Source: Propionibacteriaceae bacterium
GTDB lineage: Bacteria > Actinomycetota > Actinomycetes > Propionibacteriales > Propionibacteriaceae
DNA length: 10,860 nucleotides
Reading direction: 5' to 3'
Assembly: GCA_020438595.1 (NCBI GenBank)
Contig: JAGQUI010000053.1
Coordinates: 1-10,860 of the forward strand
Shown: positions 1-6,977 of the stretch, piece by piece
Position numbering within the stretch: the first letter of the stretch is position 1
Layout: every line of letters starts with the position of its first letter
Made by a program: the position numbers and the translations under genes
The notes under the pieces: generated by a model
What the model saw: only the letters and a program-made list of their open reading frames with translations
The model's database searches: none
What the model was told of the DNA's origin: nothing

Positions 1-1567
1 CGAGCTGCTCGTCCGGGCCGACGAGGGGGACGCCGAAGCGGTGGCCGAGCTCGAGTCGGCGTTCGCCGGGCCGCTGGAGTTCGGTACGGCCGGCCTGCGC
101 GGGCCGCTGGGTCCGGGTCCGGCCCGGATGAACCGGGTCGTGGTGAGCCAGGCGGCGGCCGGCCTGGCCGCGCACCTGCGCAGCCTGGGCCAGGAGGGCG
201 GACGGGTGATCGTCGGGTTCGACGCCCGCTACAACTCCGAGGTGTTCGCCGCGGACACCGCAGAGATCCTCGCCGGGGCGGGCCTGTTCCCGCTGCTGTG
301 CTCGCGCCCGCTGCCCACCCCGGTGGTCGCGTTCGGCATCCGCCACTTCGAGTGCGTGGCCGGGGTCGTCGTCACGGCGTCCCACAATCCCCCGCAGGAC
401 AACGGCTACAAGGTCTACCTGGGCGACGGCTCCCAGATCGTGCCGCCCACCGACAGCCAGATCGCCGCGCAGATCGCCGCGGTCGCGGCCCACCCGGTGG
501 CCGACATCGCCCGTAGCGACGACTACCCGCTGGTCGGGGACGAACTGGTCGACGCCTACGTGGCCAGGGCCGCCTCGCTGGTGCCGCCCGAGGCGCCGCG
601 CGACGTGACCTGGGTGTACACCGCGATGCACGGGGTCGGCGCGGCGGTGGTCGACCAGGTCGTGGCCGCGTCCGGGTTCGGCGAGCCGTACCGGGTGGCC
701 GCGCAGATCGAGCCCGACCCGGCCTTCCCGACCGTGCCGTTCCCGAACCCGGAGGAACCCGGCGCCATCGACCTCGCCCTCGGCCTCGCCATCGAGACCC
801 GCGCCGACATCGCGATCGCCAACGACCCGGACGCCGACCGCTGCGCCGCGGCCGCCGTGGTCGACGGGAGCTGGCGGATGCTCACCGGCGACGAACTCGG
901 CGCGCTGCTGGCCGACGACCTGCTCCGCCGCGGCGTGAGCGGGACCTACGCCTGCTCGGTCGTCTCCAGCACGCTGCTGGCCTCGATGGCCGCCGCGCAC
1001 GGCCAGCCGTTCGCGACCACGCTGACCGGGTTCAAGTGGATCGGACGGGTACCCGGGCTGGCGTTCGGCTACGAGGAGGCGATCGGCTACTGCACCGACG
1101 CCGCCGCCGTGCCCGACAAGGACGGCATCACCACCCTGGTCCGGATCCTCGCCCTCGTCGCCGAACTGAAGGCGGCCGGGCAAACCGTGGCGCAGCGGCT
1201 CGACGAGATCGCCCGCGACTACGGCGTACACCTCACCTCACAACTCGCGTTCCGCGTGGCCGACCTGAGCCTGATCGCCGACGCGATGGCGCGTGTCCGG
1301 GCCACTCCCCCGGTCGAGCTGGCCGGAGAACCGGTCTCGGCGACCGACCTCGCGACCGGCGGCGCCGAGCTGCCGCCCACCGACGGCATGCTGTTCGAGG
1401 GCGCCTCCGTGCGCGTGGTGGTGCGTCCCTCGGGCACCGAGCCCAAACTCAAGTGCTACCTGCAGGTGCGGCTGCCCGCCGGCGGCGACCTCGCGTCCGA
1501 CCGGGCCAGGGCCGCGGAACTCATGGCCCGGGCGCGCGCCGACATGACCACAGCCCTCGGCCTGTGA
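1..1567 (+). CDS. pmmB: Phospho-sugar mutase (phosphomannomutase/phosphoglucomutase family, PmmB type), 5' truncated
   Basis: An alpha-D-phosphohexomutase interconverts sugar 1- and 6-phosphates (or pentose 1- and 5-phosphates) in the cytoplasm through a phosphoserine. The frame is open from base 2, and the text before the first GTG at 41 still reads like family sequence, so the true start lies upstream of the window. Numbering from the codon at 41, the phosphoserine loop TASHNP has Ser114, the metal loop DPDADR is 262-267, the sugar-specificity loop GYEEAIG is about 343-349, and the phosphate-binding RPSGTEPK is 462-469. All four active-site loops are intact. Known context: in mycobacteria the pmmB gene lies among purine nucleoside phosphorylase and upp salvage genes. 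With a uridine-kinase-like gene next door, a phosphopentomutase role in nucleoside salvage is as plausible as a mannose role. The stop TGA at 1565 overlaps the next start. The family is certain; the substrate is inferred. Confidence 0.93.
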   Translation, partial: ELLVRADEGDAEAVAELESAFAGPLEFGTAGLRGPLGPGPARMNRVVVSQAAAGLAAHLRSLGQEGGRVIVGFDARYNSEVFAADTAEILAGAGLFPLLCSRPLPTPVVAFGIRHFECVAGVVVTASHNPPQDNGYKVYLGDGSQIVPPTDSQIAAQIAAVAAHPVADIARSDDYPLVGDELVDAYVARAASLVPPEAPRDVTWVYTAMHGVGAAVVDQVVAASGFGEPYRVAAQIEPDPAFPTVPFPNPEEPGAIDLALGLAIETRADIAIANDPDADRCAAAAVVDGSWRMLTGDELGALLADDLLRRGVSGTYACSVVSSTLLASMAAAHGQPFATTLTGFKWIGRVPGLAFGYEEAIGYCTDAAAVPDKDGITTLVRILALVAELKAAGQTVAQRLDEIARDYGVHLTSQLAFRVADLSLIADAMARVRATPPVELAGEPVSATDLATGGAELPPTDGMLFEGASVRVVVRPSGTEPKLKCYLQVRLPAGGDLASDRARAAELMARARADMTTALGL

Positions 1568-2157
1568 GCGGGGCGCCTCCGCGGCTGGTGCTGATCGCCG
1601 GCGCGTCCGGCAGCGGCAAGTCCCGGCTGGCGCACCTGGCCGGCTGCCCGTCCCTGCGGCTGGACGACTTCTACTTCGACGCCGACCACCCCGACCTGCC
1701 GCGCTCGCCGCTCGGGATCGTGGACTGGGACGACCCGCGCTGCTGGGCCGCGGACGCCGCCGTCGCCGCGCTGAAGGAGTTGCTGGCGTCCGGACGGATC
1801 GTGGCGCCGGCCTACTCGATCCCGGAGAGCCGCCGGGTGGGCAGCCACGAGGTGCGCCTGGACGGAGCGTCCTGCCTGACCGCCGAAGGCATCTTCGCGA
1901 TCGAATTCCTGGCCACCTGCCGCGCCGCCGGCCTGGCCGCCGACGCCGTCTACCTCGACCGTCCCGGCTTCGTGGTGTTCTGGCTGCGGTTGCGCCGCGA
2001 CCTGGCCCGGAAGCGCAAGCCCCCGCGGATCCTGTTCCGGCGCGGGCTCGCGCTCTGGCGTGCCCAGCCGGCGCTGAAGCGCAAGGCGCTCGCCGCCGGG
2101 TTCACCCCGATGTCGATGCGGGCCGCCGTCGCGCACCTCGCCAGCACTTCGCCGTAA
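1564..2157 (+). CDS. Uridine kinase-like P-loop NTPase
   Basis: A 197-residue cytoplasmic protein of the uridine kinase/phosphoribulokinase-like P-loop group, which would phosphorylate a nucleoside or related small molecule with ATP. The start is the GTG at 1564, whose last two bases belong to the mutase stop TGA (GTGA overlap), indicating translational coupling. The reading frame stays open far upstream, but only as a shadow of the mutase gene. Visible motifs are the Walker A GASGSGKS at 13-20, an acidic substrate-site stretch DDFYFD at 34-39, WDDP at 55-58 (where uridine kinases have a similar Asp-His-Pro element), the strand EGIFA at 108-112, and an Arg/Lys-rich lid-like region at about 142-163. 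The length matches small uridine kinases. The phosphorylated substrate cannot be read from the sequence, and some proteins of this kind are annotated only as ATP-binding proteins. Its partner gene supports a salvage role. Confidence 0.82.
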   Translation: MSGAPPRLVLIAGASGSGKSRLAHLAGCPSLRLDDFYFDADHPDLPRSPLGIVDWDDPRCWAADAAVAALKELLASGRIVAPAYSIPESRRVGSHEVRLDGASCLTAEGIFAIEFLATCRAAGLAADAVYLDRPGFVVFWLRLRRDLARKRKPPRILFRRGLALWRAQPALKRKALAAGFTPMSMRAAVAHLASTSP

Positions 2158-2161
2158 GACC

Positions 2162-2175
2162 GGCCGTCAACGGCC
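2162..2175 (+). terminator. Weak hairpin after the mutase/kinase pair
   Basis: Five bases after the kinase stop, GGCCG (2162-2166) can pair with CGGCC (2171-2175) around a TCAA loop. There is no U-tract, so it is at best a weak terminator. It is the only candidate between the kinase gene and the next promoter. Confidence 0.22.
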
Positions 2176-2206
2176 ACTTCGAAGCCACGCCGAACATCGT
2201 TCAGTG

Positions 2207-2235
2207 TTGCCCGACTCCCGCCGGCTTGTTAGGGT
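2207..2235 (+). promoter_or_regulatory. Sigma-70-type promoter of the osmoprotectant ABC operon
   Basis: TTGCCC at 2207-2212 and TAGGGT at 2230-2235 are separated by exactly 17 bases, and a TG one base before the -10 (2227-2228) makes an extended -10. Transcription would begin near 2242, about 180 bases before the first start codon, leaving a long untranslated leader. Just upstream, GAAC-ATC-GTTC (2192-2202) is a small inverted repeat that could be an operator, though such short repeats also occur by chance. Seen by eye and not tested. Confidence 0.55.
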
Positions 2236-2241
2236 CGGCAG

Positions 2242-2423
2242 TCGGCGCCGGTCCTCGAACCGGCGGTGGGCCGCGTGCGTCGGGGGAGATTCCTCCGGAT
2301 GTACGTACGGTGTGGGGAGTCTCGTGCGCCGGCGATGAGCGCCGGTGTTCCACGAGCCCGGGGGCCGAACCCCCGGGCGGGATTCCACGACCCGGTCGGC
2401 GGTGACTCCGCCCGGAGGGACGA
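2242..2423 (+). ncRNA. Structured 5' leader of the osmoprotectant operon (riboswitch-like, unrecognised)
   Basis: This roughly 180-base leader can form five hairpins in series. (a) 2246-2252 with 2259-2265, 7 pairs. (b) 2281-2287 with 2291-2297, 7 pairs including one G-U, extendable by 2275-2280 with 2303-2308. (c) 2321-2326 (CTCGTG) with 2351-2356 (CACGAG), capped by CCGGCG/CGCCGG around ATGAG. (d) 2356-2364 with 2370-2378, 9 perfect pairs around CCGAA; base 2356 cannot be in (c) and (d) at once. (e) GGCGG 2398-2402 with CCGCC 2408-2412. GTGG at 2312-2315 can also pair with CCAC at 2385-2388, closing (c) and (d) into a junction. The 3' strand of (b), 2290-2298, is complementary over 9 bases (one G-U) to 2412-2420, which contains the Shine-Dalgarno GGAGGG. 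This gives two mutually exclusive folds. I do not recognise it as a known riboswitch class. GC-rich DNA pairs easily, so covariation is needed. Confidence 0.5.
2414..2419 (+). promoter_or_regulatory. Ribosome binding site fixing the GTG start of the ATPase gene
   Basis: GGAGGG sits 4 bases before the GTG at 2424. It begins two bases after the last leader hairpin and lies inside the stretch that is complementary to 2290-2298, so it could be hidden or exposed by refolding of the leader. Confidence 0.6.
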
Positions 2424-3704
2424 GTGGACGAAACGACAATCGCGTTGCGTGCCGAAGGCCTGTTCAAGGTCTTCGGACCACGCCCGCAGGCGGCGGTACG
2501 CAAGCTTCACGAGGGAATCGGTCGGGATGAACTCGGCGACAACGTGACCGCTGCGGTCATCGACGCGTCGTTCGAGGTGAAGGTCGGCGAGATCTTCGTC
2601 GTGATGGGCTTGTCAGGATCCGGCAAGTCGACGCTGATCCGGATGCTGAACGGCCTCTGGGATGCCACCGCGGGCAGCGTCACGATCGGCGGCGAGACCA
2701 TCACCGGCGTCAGCCACAAGCGCCTCCGCGAGATCCGGGAGCAGCGGATCTCGATGGTGTTCCAGCACTTCGCGCTGCTCCCCCACCGCACCGTGCTCGA
2801 CAACGTCGCCTACGGCCTCGAGATCCGCAAGGTGCCGCGGGCCGAACGCGAGGCCCGGGCGCGTGAGGTGGTCCGGCTGGTCGGCCTCGAGGGCTGGGAG
2901 CGGCGACTGCCGGGCCAGCTGTCCGGCGGCATGAAGCAGCGCGTGGGCCTCGCCCGGGCGCTGGCCGCCGACACCGAGGTGCTGCTCATGGACGAGGCGT
3001 TCTCCGCCCTCGACCCCCTGATCCGGCGCGAGATGCAGGAGCAGCTGCTGGAGCTGCAGGAGAGCCTCGGCAAGACCATCGTCTTCATCACCCACGACCT
3101 GAACGAGGCCATGTTCCTGGGTGACCGGATCGCGGTGATGCGGGACGGGCGGATCGTCCAGATCGGCACCCCGGAGGACATCCTCACCGACCCCGCCAAC
3201 GACTACGTCGCCCAGTTCGTCCAGGACGTCGACCGCGCCCGGGTGCTCACCGCCGGCGCCGTGATGGAGCAGCCGCGCGCCCTCGTCCAGCTCGGCGCCG
3301 GCCCGCGGGCGGCCCTGCGGGCAATGCGGGACACCCAGTCGGCGACGGCGTTCGTGGTCGACCGCGGACGCAAGCTGGTCGGCCGGATCAGCGACCGCGC
3401 AGCGCTCGACCTCGTCCGGGCCGGGGAGACCAGCCTGAAGGGACACCTCAGGACGGCGGCCACCGTGGAGCCCTCTGCCCTGCTCGCCGACCTGTTCATG
3501 ACCGCGGTGGAGACCTCGGCGCCACTCGCGGTGGTCGATGCCGGGCAGCGACTGCTGGGCGTGGTGCCGCGGGTCACGCTGCTGGCCGCCCTCGGCGGCG
3601 AGACCGAGGCCGGCCGGACCGCCCCGCTCGCGCACCGGGCGCTGCCGACGTCCGTGATCGACACCGTCCTGGAACCGGCGCCGACGAACGGGGAGGTGGG
3701 CTGA
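2424..3704 (+). CDS. proV: Osmoprotectant (glycine betaine/proline-type) ABC transporter ATP-binding protein with CBS region
   Basis: A 426-residue cytoplasmic ATPase that powers a ProU/OpuA-type compatible-solute importer. The opening (KVFGPRP..., about residues 15-45) is the N-terminal extension typical of ProV/OpuAA. The ABC elements are complete: Walker A GLSGSGKST at 62-70, Q-loop Gln114, signature LSGGMKQ at 166-172, Walker B VLLMDE at 186-191, D-loop SALDP at 194-198 and switch His224 in ITHD. Residues about 277-395 form a degenerate CBS pair. In OpuA this region senses ionic strength, and in related transporters it binds cyclic di-AMP; which applies here is unknown. The GTG at 2424 is chosen for its strong Shine-Dalgarno and because it begins the conserved family N-terminus. 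The stop TGA at 3702-3704 shares its A with the permease ATG. Solute specificity is inferred from family and operon content. Confidence 0.95.
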   Translation: MDETTIALRAEGLFKVFGPRPQAAVRKLHEGIGRDELGDNVTAAVIDASFEVKVGEIFVVMGLSGSGKSTLIRMLNGLWDATAGSVTIGGETITGVSHKRLREIREQRISMVFQHFALLPHRTVLDNVAYGLEIRKVPRAEREARAREVVRLVGLEGWERRLPGQLSGGMKQRVGLARALAADTEVLLMDEAFSALDPLIRREMQEQLLELQESLGKTIVFITHDLNEAMFLGDRIAVMRDGRIVQIGTPEDILTDPANDYVAQFVQDVDRARVLTAGAVMEQPRALVQLGAGPRAALRAMRDTQSATAFVVDRGRKLVGRISDRAALDLVRAGETSLKGHLRTAATVEPSALLADLFMTAVETSAPLAVVDAGQRLLGVVPRVTLLAALGGETEAGRTAPLAHRALPTSVIDTVLEPAPTNGEVG

Positions 3705-4633
3705 TGGACGGCTTCCGCATTCCGATCGGTGACTGGGTCGCCGATGGCGTCGACTGGGTGGTGCAGAACGCCGAGACACCTTTCCTGTGGCTGCGCACCC
3801 TCTTCCTCGGTCTCTACGACCTGCTCGACGCGGCCCTGACCAGCGTCTCCCCGTGGCTCCTGATCGTCCTCGTCGTCGTCCTGGCGCTGTTCGCGCGGGG
3901 CTGGGTGTTCGCCCTCGGCGGCGGCATCGGCCTGATCCTGATCATGGGCATGGACCAGTGGACCAACGCGATGGACACCCTGTCGCTGGTGCTGGTCTCC
4001 GCGTTCCTGGCGATCGTGATCTCGATCCCGCTGGGCATCCTCGCCGCGAAGTCCAGAGCCGTCTCCCTGGTGGTCCGCCCGATCATGGATTTCCTGCAGA
4101 CCATGCCCGCCTTCGTCTACCTGATTCCTGCGCTGCTGCTGTTCCGCGTGGGCGTCGCACCGGGCATCGTCGCCACGATCATCTTCGCGCTCGCCCCGGG
4201 CGTCCGGCTCACCGAACTGGGCATCCGCGGCGTCGACCGCGAGGTGGTGGAGGCCGGCGCGGCCTTCGGCGCCACCCCCGCGCGCATCCTGCGCCAGATC
4301 CAGCTCCCGCTCGCGATGCCCAGCATCATGGCCGGCGTCAACCAGGTGATCATGCTGTCGTTGTCGATGGTCGTGATCGCCGGGCTGGTCGGCGCCGGTG
4401 GCCTGGGCGGTGACGTGATCGCGTCGCTGAACCGGCTGGACACCTCGCTCGGCGTGGAGGCCGGGCTCTCCGTGGTGATCCTCGCGATCCTGCTCGACCG
4501 GTTCACCAGCGCCTTCGGCGAACACCGCGGGCTGTACGCGCGGCTGCGCGCCCGGCAGATCGCCGCCCGCGAAGCGAACGGCTCCGGCGCCGACGACGAC
4601 CGGGAGGTGCGGGCGGACGCCACGGTCGCCTGA
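3704..4633 (+). CDS. proW: Osmoprotectant ABC transporter permease
   Basis: A 309-residue inner-membrane permease of the ProW/OpuAB family, the channel for the compatible solute. The N-terminus has the amphipathic stretch seen in ProW (IPIGDWVADGVDWVVQN, about 6-22). Hydrophobic segments follow at about 50-66, 68-83, 92-115, 128-147, 150-168, 209-235 and 250-266. The coupling loop that docks on the ATPase is the EAA motif EAGAAFGATPARILRQIQLP at 183-202, in the usual place. The hydrophilic tail from about 272 is longer than in a minimal permease and ends in a run of Asp, Glu and Arg. The ATG shares one base with the ATPase stop, and a GGGGAGGTG ribosome site lies at 3690-3698 inside that gene, so translation is coupled. 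One permease gene presumably forms a homodimer. Confidence 0.95.
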   Translation: MDGFRIPIGDWVADGVDWVVQNAETPFLWLRTLFLGLYDLLDAALTSVSPWLLIVLVVVLALFARGWVFALGGGIGLILIMGMDQWTNAMDTLSLVLVSAFLAIVISIPLGILAAKSRAVSLVVRPIMDFLQTMPAFVYLIPALLLFRVGVAPGIVATIIFALAPGVRLTELGIRGVDREVVEAGAAFGATPARILRQIQLPLAMPSIMAGVNQVIMLSLSMVVIAGLVGAGGLGGDVIASLNRLDTSLGVEAGLSVVILAILLDRFTSAFGEHRGLYARLRARQIAAREANGSGADDDREVRADATVA

Positions 4634-4739
4634 GCCCGACGACTCCGCGGCCAGTGGGTCGCGTGCGTGTGGATCGCCGAACGGTCCCCGCGTCCACGGC
4701 GGGACGGAGACTCCGCCTGCCGGGAAAGGAATACCAATC
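4634..4739 (+). promoter_or_regulatory. 106-base spacer with hairpins before the binding-protein gene
   Basis: This gap breaks the otherwise overlapping operon. GGATCG (4671-4676) pairs with CGGTCC (4682-4687) around a CCGAA loop. Alternatively GTGGA (4669-4673) pairs with TCCAC (4693-4697). GGCGG (4698-4702) can pair with CCGCC (4713-4717), whose strand contains GACTCCGCC. The ribosome site AAAGGA (4725-4730) is 9 bases before the ATG at 4740. Several of these elements recur in the same order in the leader at 2310-2420. No convincing -10/-35 pair is visible, so the gene is probably read through from upstream, with the hairpins affecting stability, processing or translation of the abundant binding protein. 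Confidence 0.4.
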
Positions 4740-5633
4740 ATGAAGAAGCTGGCCACCGCGCTCACCGCCGCGGCCGCAGCGACCACACTGTTCATCGGGG
4801 GGTGTTCGTCGACGGCCCCCGGAACCACGACCTCAGAGTCGACGAGCGACAAGACCGTCACCCTCGCCGTCTTCAACGGCTGGGACGAGGGCATCGCGAG
4901 CTCCGAGTTGTGGAAGGCGATCCTGGAGGACAAGGGCTACACGGTGAACCTCGAGTACGCCGACGTGGCGCCGTTGTTCGCCGGCCTGTCGACCGGGGAC
5001 TACGACTTCGCGACGGACATCTGGCTGCCGACCACCCACGCGTCCTACATCGACGAGTTCGGTGACAAGATCGTCGACGTCGGCACCTGGTTCGACCAGG
5101 CGAAGCTCACCCTCGCGGTGAACGAGGACGCCCCGATCACCTCGCTGGACGAGCTGGCCGCGAACGCCGACGCCTTCGACAACAAGATCATCGGCATCGA
5201 GCCGGGCGCCGGCCTGACCAAGACCGTCGAGGAGAAGGTCATCCCGGAGTACGGCCTGGACAAGATGACATTCACCACCTCCTCCACCGCAGCCATGCTC
5301 ACCGAGCTGAAGGCCGCCACGGACGCCGGCGAGAACATCGTGGTCACCTTGTGGGAGCCACACTGGGCCTACAGCGCGTTCCCGATCCGCAACCTCGAGG
5401 ACCCGAAGGGCACCCTGGGCGCCGCCGAGGGCATCCACGTGTACAGCCGCACCGGCTTTGCCGACGACCATGCCGAGGTCGCGGGCTGGCTCGCCGACTT
5501 CACGATGACCCCCGACCAGCTCTACAGCCTGGAGGACCTGCTGTTCAACCAGAACGACACCGACGACTACGGTCCGCTGGTGAAGCAGTGGATCTCCGAG
5601 AACCAGGACTACGTCGATTCGCTGACCAGCTGA
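4740..5633 (+). CDS. proX: Osmoprotectant ABC transporter substrate-binding lipoprotein
   Basis: A 297-residue extracytoplasmic binding protein of the OpuAC/ProX family that captures a quaternary-amine-type solute and passes it to the permease. The N-terminus is a lipoprotein signal: two Lys, a hydrophobic stretch 4-19 and a lipobox IGGC, with Cys22 to be lipidated. A short Thr/Ser-rich linker (24-38) precedes the globular part. Family landmarks are FNGWDE at 45-50, DIWLPTTHASY at 93-103, GIEPGAGL at 152-159 and TLWEPHWAYS at 203-212. Trp48, Trp95, Trp205 and Trp209 are candidates for the aromatic cage that binds trimethylammonium groups in this family. The start ATG has a Shine-Dalgarno 9 bases upstream. 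The gene ends the operon, about 20 bases before a strong terminator. The exact ligand (glycine betaine, proline betaine, carnitine or choline) cannot be read from the sequence. Confidence 0.94.
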   Translation: MKKLATALTAAAAATTLFIGGCSSTAPGTTTSESTSDKTVTLAVFNGWDEGIASSELWKAILEDKGYTVNLEYADVAPLFAGLSTGDYDFATDIWLPTTHASYIDEFGDKIVDVGTWFDQAKLTLAVNEDAPITSLDELAANADAFDNKIIGIEPGAGLTKTVEEKVIPEYGLDKMTFTTSSTAAMLTELKAATDAGENIVVTLWEPHWAYSAFPIRNLEDPKGTLGAAEGIHVYSRTGFADDHAEVAGWLADFTMTPDQLYSLEDLLFNQNDTDDYGPLVKQWISENQDYVDSLTS

Positions 5634-5654
5634 CGCTGGACCACAGCCCGGCCA

Positions 5655-5687
5655 CGAGGGGTCCCGACGCCAGGTCGGGGCCCTTCG
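5655..5687 (+). terminator. Strong hairpin terminator of the osmoprotectant operon
   Basis: Bases 5655-5668 pair with 5674-5687 to give a 14-base-pair stem with two G-U pairs and a 5-base GCCAG loop. The stem starts 22 bases after the stop of the binding-protein gene. Only scattered Ts follow, as is usual for high-GC actinobacterial terminators. Confidence 0.8.
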
Positions 5688-5731
5688 TCGTCGGCGAATG
5701 GGCCGCTTTCCACTTCTGGCGTCCTTGCCCT

Positions 5732-5737
5732 TACGAT
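5732..5737 (+). promoter_or_regulatory. Possible -10 box of the phosphate permease gene
   Basis: TACGAT fits the actinobacterial TANNNT pattern and lies at the very start of the permease reading frame. Its distance to the in-frame GTG at 5745 is 7 bases, which would make a leaderless transcript starting at that GTG. The best -35 is poor (TTTCCA at 5707-5712, with a 19-base spacer). No Shine-Dalgarno is visible before the ATG at 5736. Confidence 0.35.
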
Positions 5738-6977
5738 GAAGAGCGTGACCCCTGAGTTCATACTCTTGGCACTCGTTGTTATCACGGCGTTGGCCTTCGA
5801 TTTCACCAACGGGTTCCATGACACAGCGAACGCCATGGCCACCTCGATCGCAACGAAGGCGTTGAGCCCGAAGGCAGCCGTCACCCTCTCGGCCATCCTG
5901 AATCTGGTCGGCGCCTTCCTCTCCGTCGAGGTCGCCATCACCGTCACCAACGCCGTGATCCGGATCCAGAACCCCGACGGTACTCCCATCCCGGCGCTGA
6001 TGGCGGACGACGGCTACGGCCTGCTGCTGATCCTGATGGCGGGCCTGGCCGGCGCGATCATCTGGAACATCCTGACCTGGCTGTGGGGGTTGCCCTCGAG
6101 TTCCTCGCACGCCCTGTTCGGCGGCCTGATCGGGGCCACGATCGCCAGCATGGGCTGGGGCGGCGTCAAGTGGATCGGCGACGGCGCGAAGCTCGACGGG
6201 GTGATCGGCAAGGTCATCCTGCCGGGCGTGCTGTCGCCCGTCGTCGCCATCATCGTGGCGATGGTCGGCACCTGGCTGGTGTTCAAGATCACCGAGGGCG
6301 TCGCCCGGCGCTACCAGGAGAGCGGCTTCCGCTGGGGGCAGATCGGCACCGCGTCACTGCTCTCCCTCTCCCACGGCACCAACGACGCCCAGAAGACGAT
6401 GGGCGTCGTGACCCTGGCCCTGATCGCCTCCGGCTACTGGACCGACCCCACCGCGATCCCGGTCTGGGTGAAGATCGCCTGCGCTGTCGCCATCGCCTCC
6501 GGCACCTACATCGGCGGCTGGCGGATCATCCGCACCATGGGCAAGGGCCTCGTCGAGATCCTGTCCCCGCAGGGCATGGCCGCAGAAAGCGCCTCGGCCG
6601 CGGTCATCCTCACCTCGAGCCAGCTCGGTTTCGCCCTCTCCACCACCCACGTCTGCACCGGTTCGATCCTCGGCTCTGGCCTCGGCCGCAAGGGCGCGAC
6701 CGTCCGCTGGCGAGTGGCCGGACGGATGGGTCTGGCCTGGCTGACCACGCTGCCGCTGGCCGGCCTGGTCGGCGCGGCGATGTGGTGGATCGGCCACCTC
6801 ATCGGAGGTACAACCGGCGCGTTCGTCGTGTTCGGCATCATGTGCCTGGCCGCCGTGTACATGTGGTGGCAGTCCCGACGCAACCCGATCAGCCCCCACA
6901 ACGTCAACGACGAGTGGGTCGACGGGGACAGCAGCGGCACCGACTCCGAGGTGCCGGTCTCCGAGGCGGTGCACTGA
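5736..6977 (+). CDS. PiT-family inorganic phosphate transporter
   Basis: A 413-residue integral membrane permease that imports phosphate (often as a metal-phosphate complex) using an ion gradient. The family's duplicated architecture is clear. The first repeat has NGFHDTANAMAT at 25-36 and GLPSSSSHALFGGLIGA at 118-134. The second has SHGTNDAQKTMG at 212-223 and QLGFALSTTHVCTGS at 296-310. About ten hydrophobic segments span residues 8-378, and a polar acidic tail follows. The length is normal for bacterial low-affinity Pit proteins. The ATG at 5736 has no ribosome site; the GTG at 5745, three codons in, is an alternative leaderless start and would leave the protein essentially unchanged. The stop shares its A with the next ATG. 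The family is secure. Affinity and co-substrate are unknown, and no PhoU-like gene is adjacent. Confidence 0.94.
   Translation: MKSVTPEFILLALVVITALAFDFTNGFHDTANAMATSIATKALSPKAAVTLSAILNLVGAFLSVEVAITVTNAVIRIQNPDGTPIPALMADDGYGLLLILMAGLAGAIIWNILTWLWGLPSSSSHALFGGLIGATIASMGWGGVKWIGDGAKLDGVIGKVILPGVLSPVVAIIVAMVGTWLVFKITEGVARRYQESGFRWGQIGTASLLSLSHGTNDAQKTMGVVTLALIASGYWTDPTAIPVWVKIACAVAIASGTYIGGWRIIRTMGKGLVEILSPQGMAAESASAAVILTSSQLGFALSTTHVCTGSILGSGLGRKGATVRWRVAGRMGLAWLTTLPLAGLVGAAMWWIGHLIGGTTGAFVVFGIMCLAAVYMWWQSRRNPISPHNVNDEWVDGDSSGTDSEVPVSEAVH

Noticed and set aside
2242..2423. Known riboswitch classes (ydaO cyclic-di-AMP, glycine, cobalamin, SAM-IV) for the leader
   Set aside because: The characteristic conserved strings I remember for these classes, for example the GACAGCTAAC-type segment of ydaO, are not present in the leader. 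I could not run a covariance search, so a divergent member is not excluded.
4639..4649. GACTCCGC before the binding-protein gene as a direct-repeat operator with 4709-4716
   Set aside because: Two 8-base matches in very GC-rich spacer DNA, without symmetry or regular spacing, are not enough to call an operator. I kept only the ordered-element comparison as a finding.
3203..4933. 576-codon open frame on the minus strand across the ATPase and permease genes
   Set aside because: It lies opposite genes with clear conserved motifs. Its product is low-complexity, rich in Asp, Glu, Gln, Arg and His, as expected from reading GC-rich codons backwards.
4833..6110. 425-codon minus-strand open frame over the binding-protein and phosphate permease genes
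   Set aside because: Antisense shadow: composition dominated by Gly, Val, Arg, Asp and Gln, no motif, and it runs through the terminator hairpin and both gene ends.
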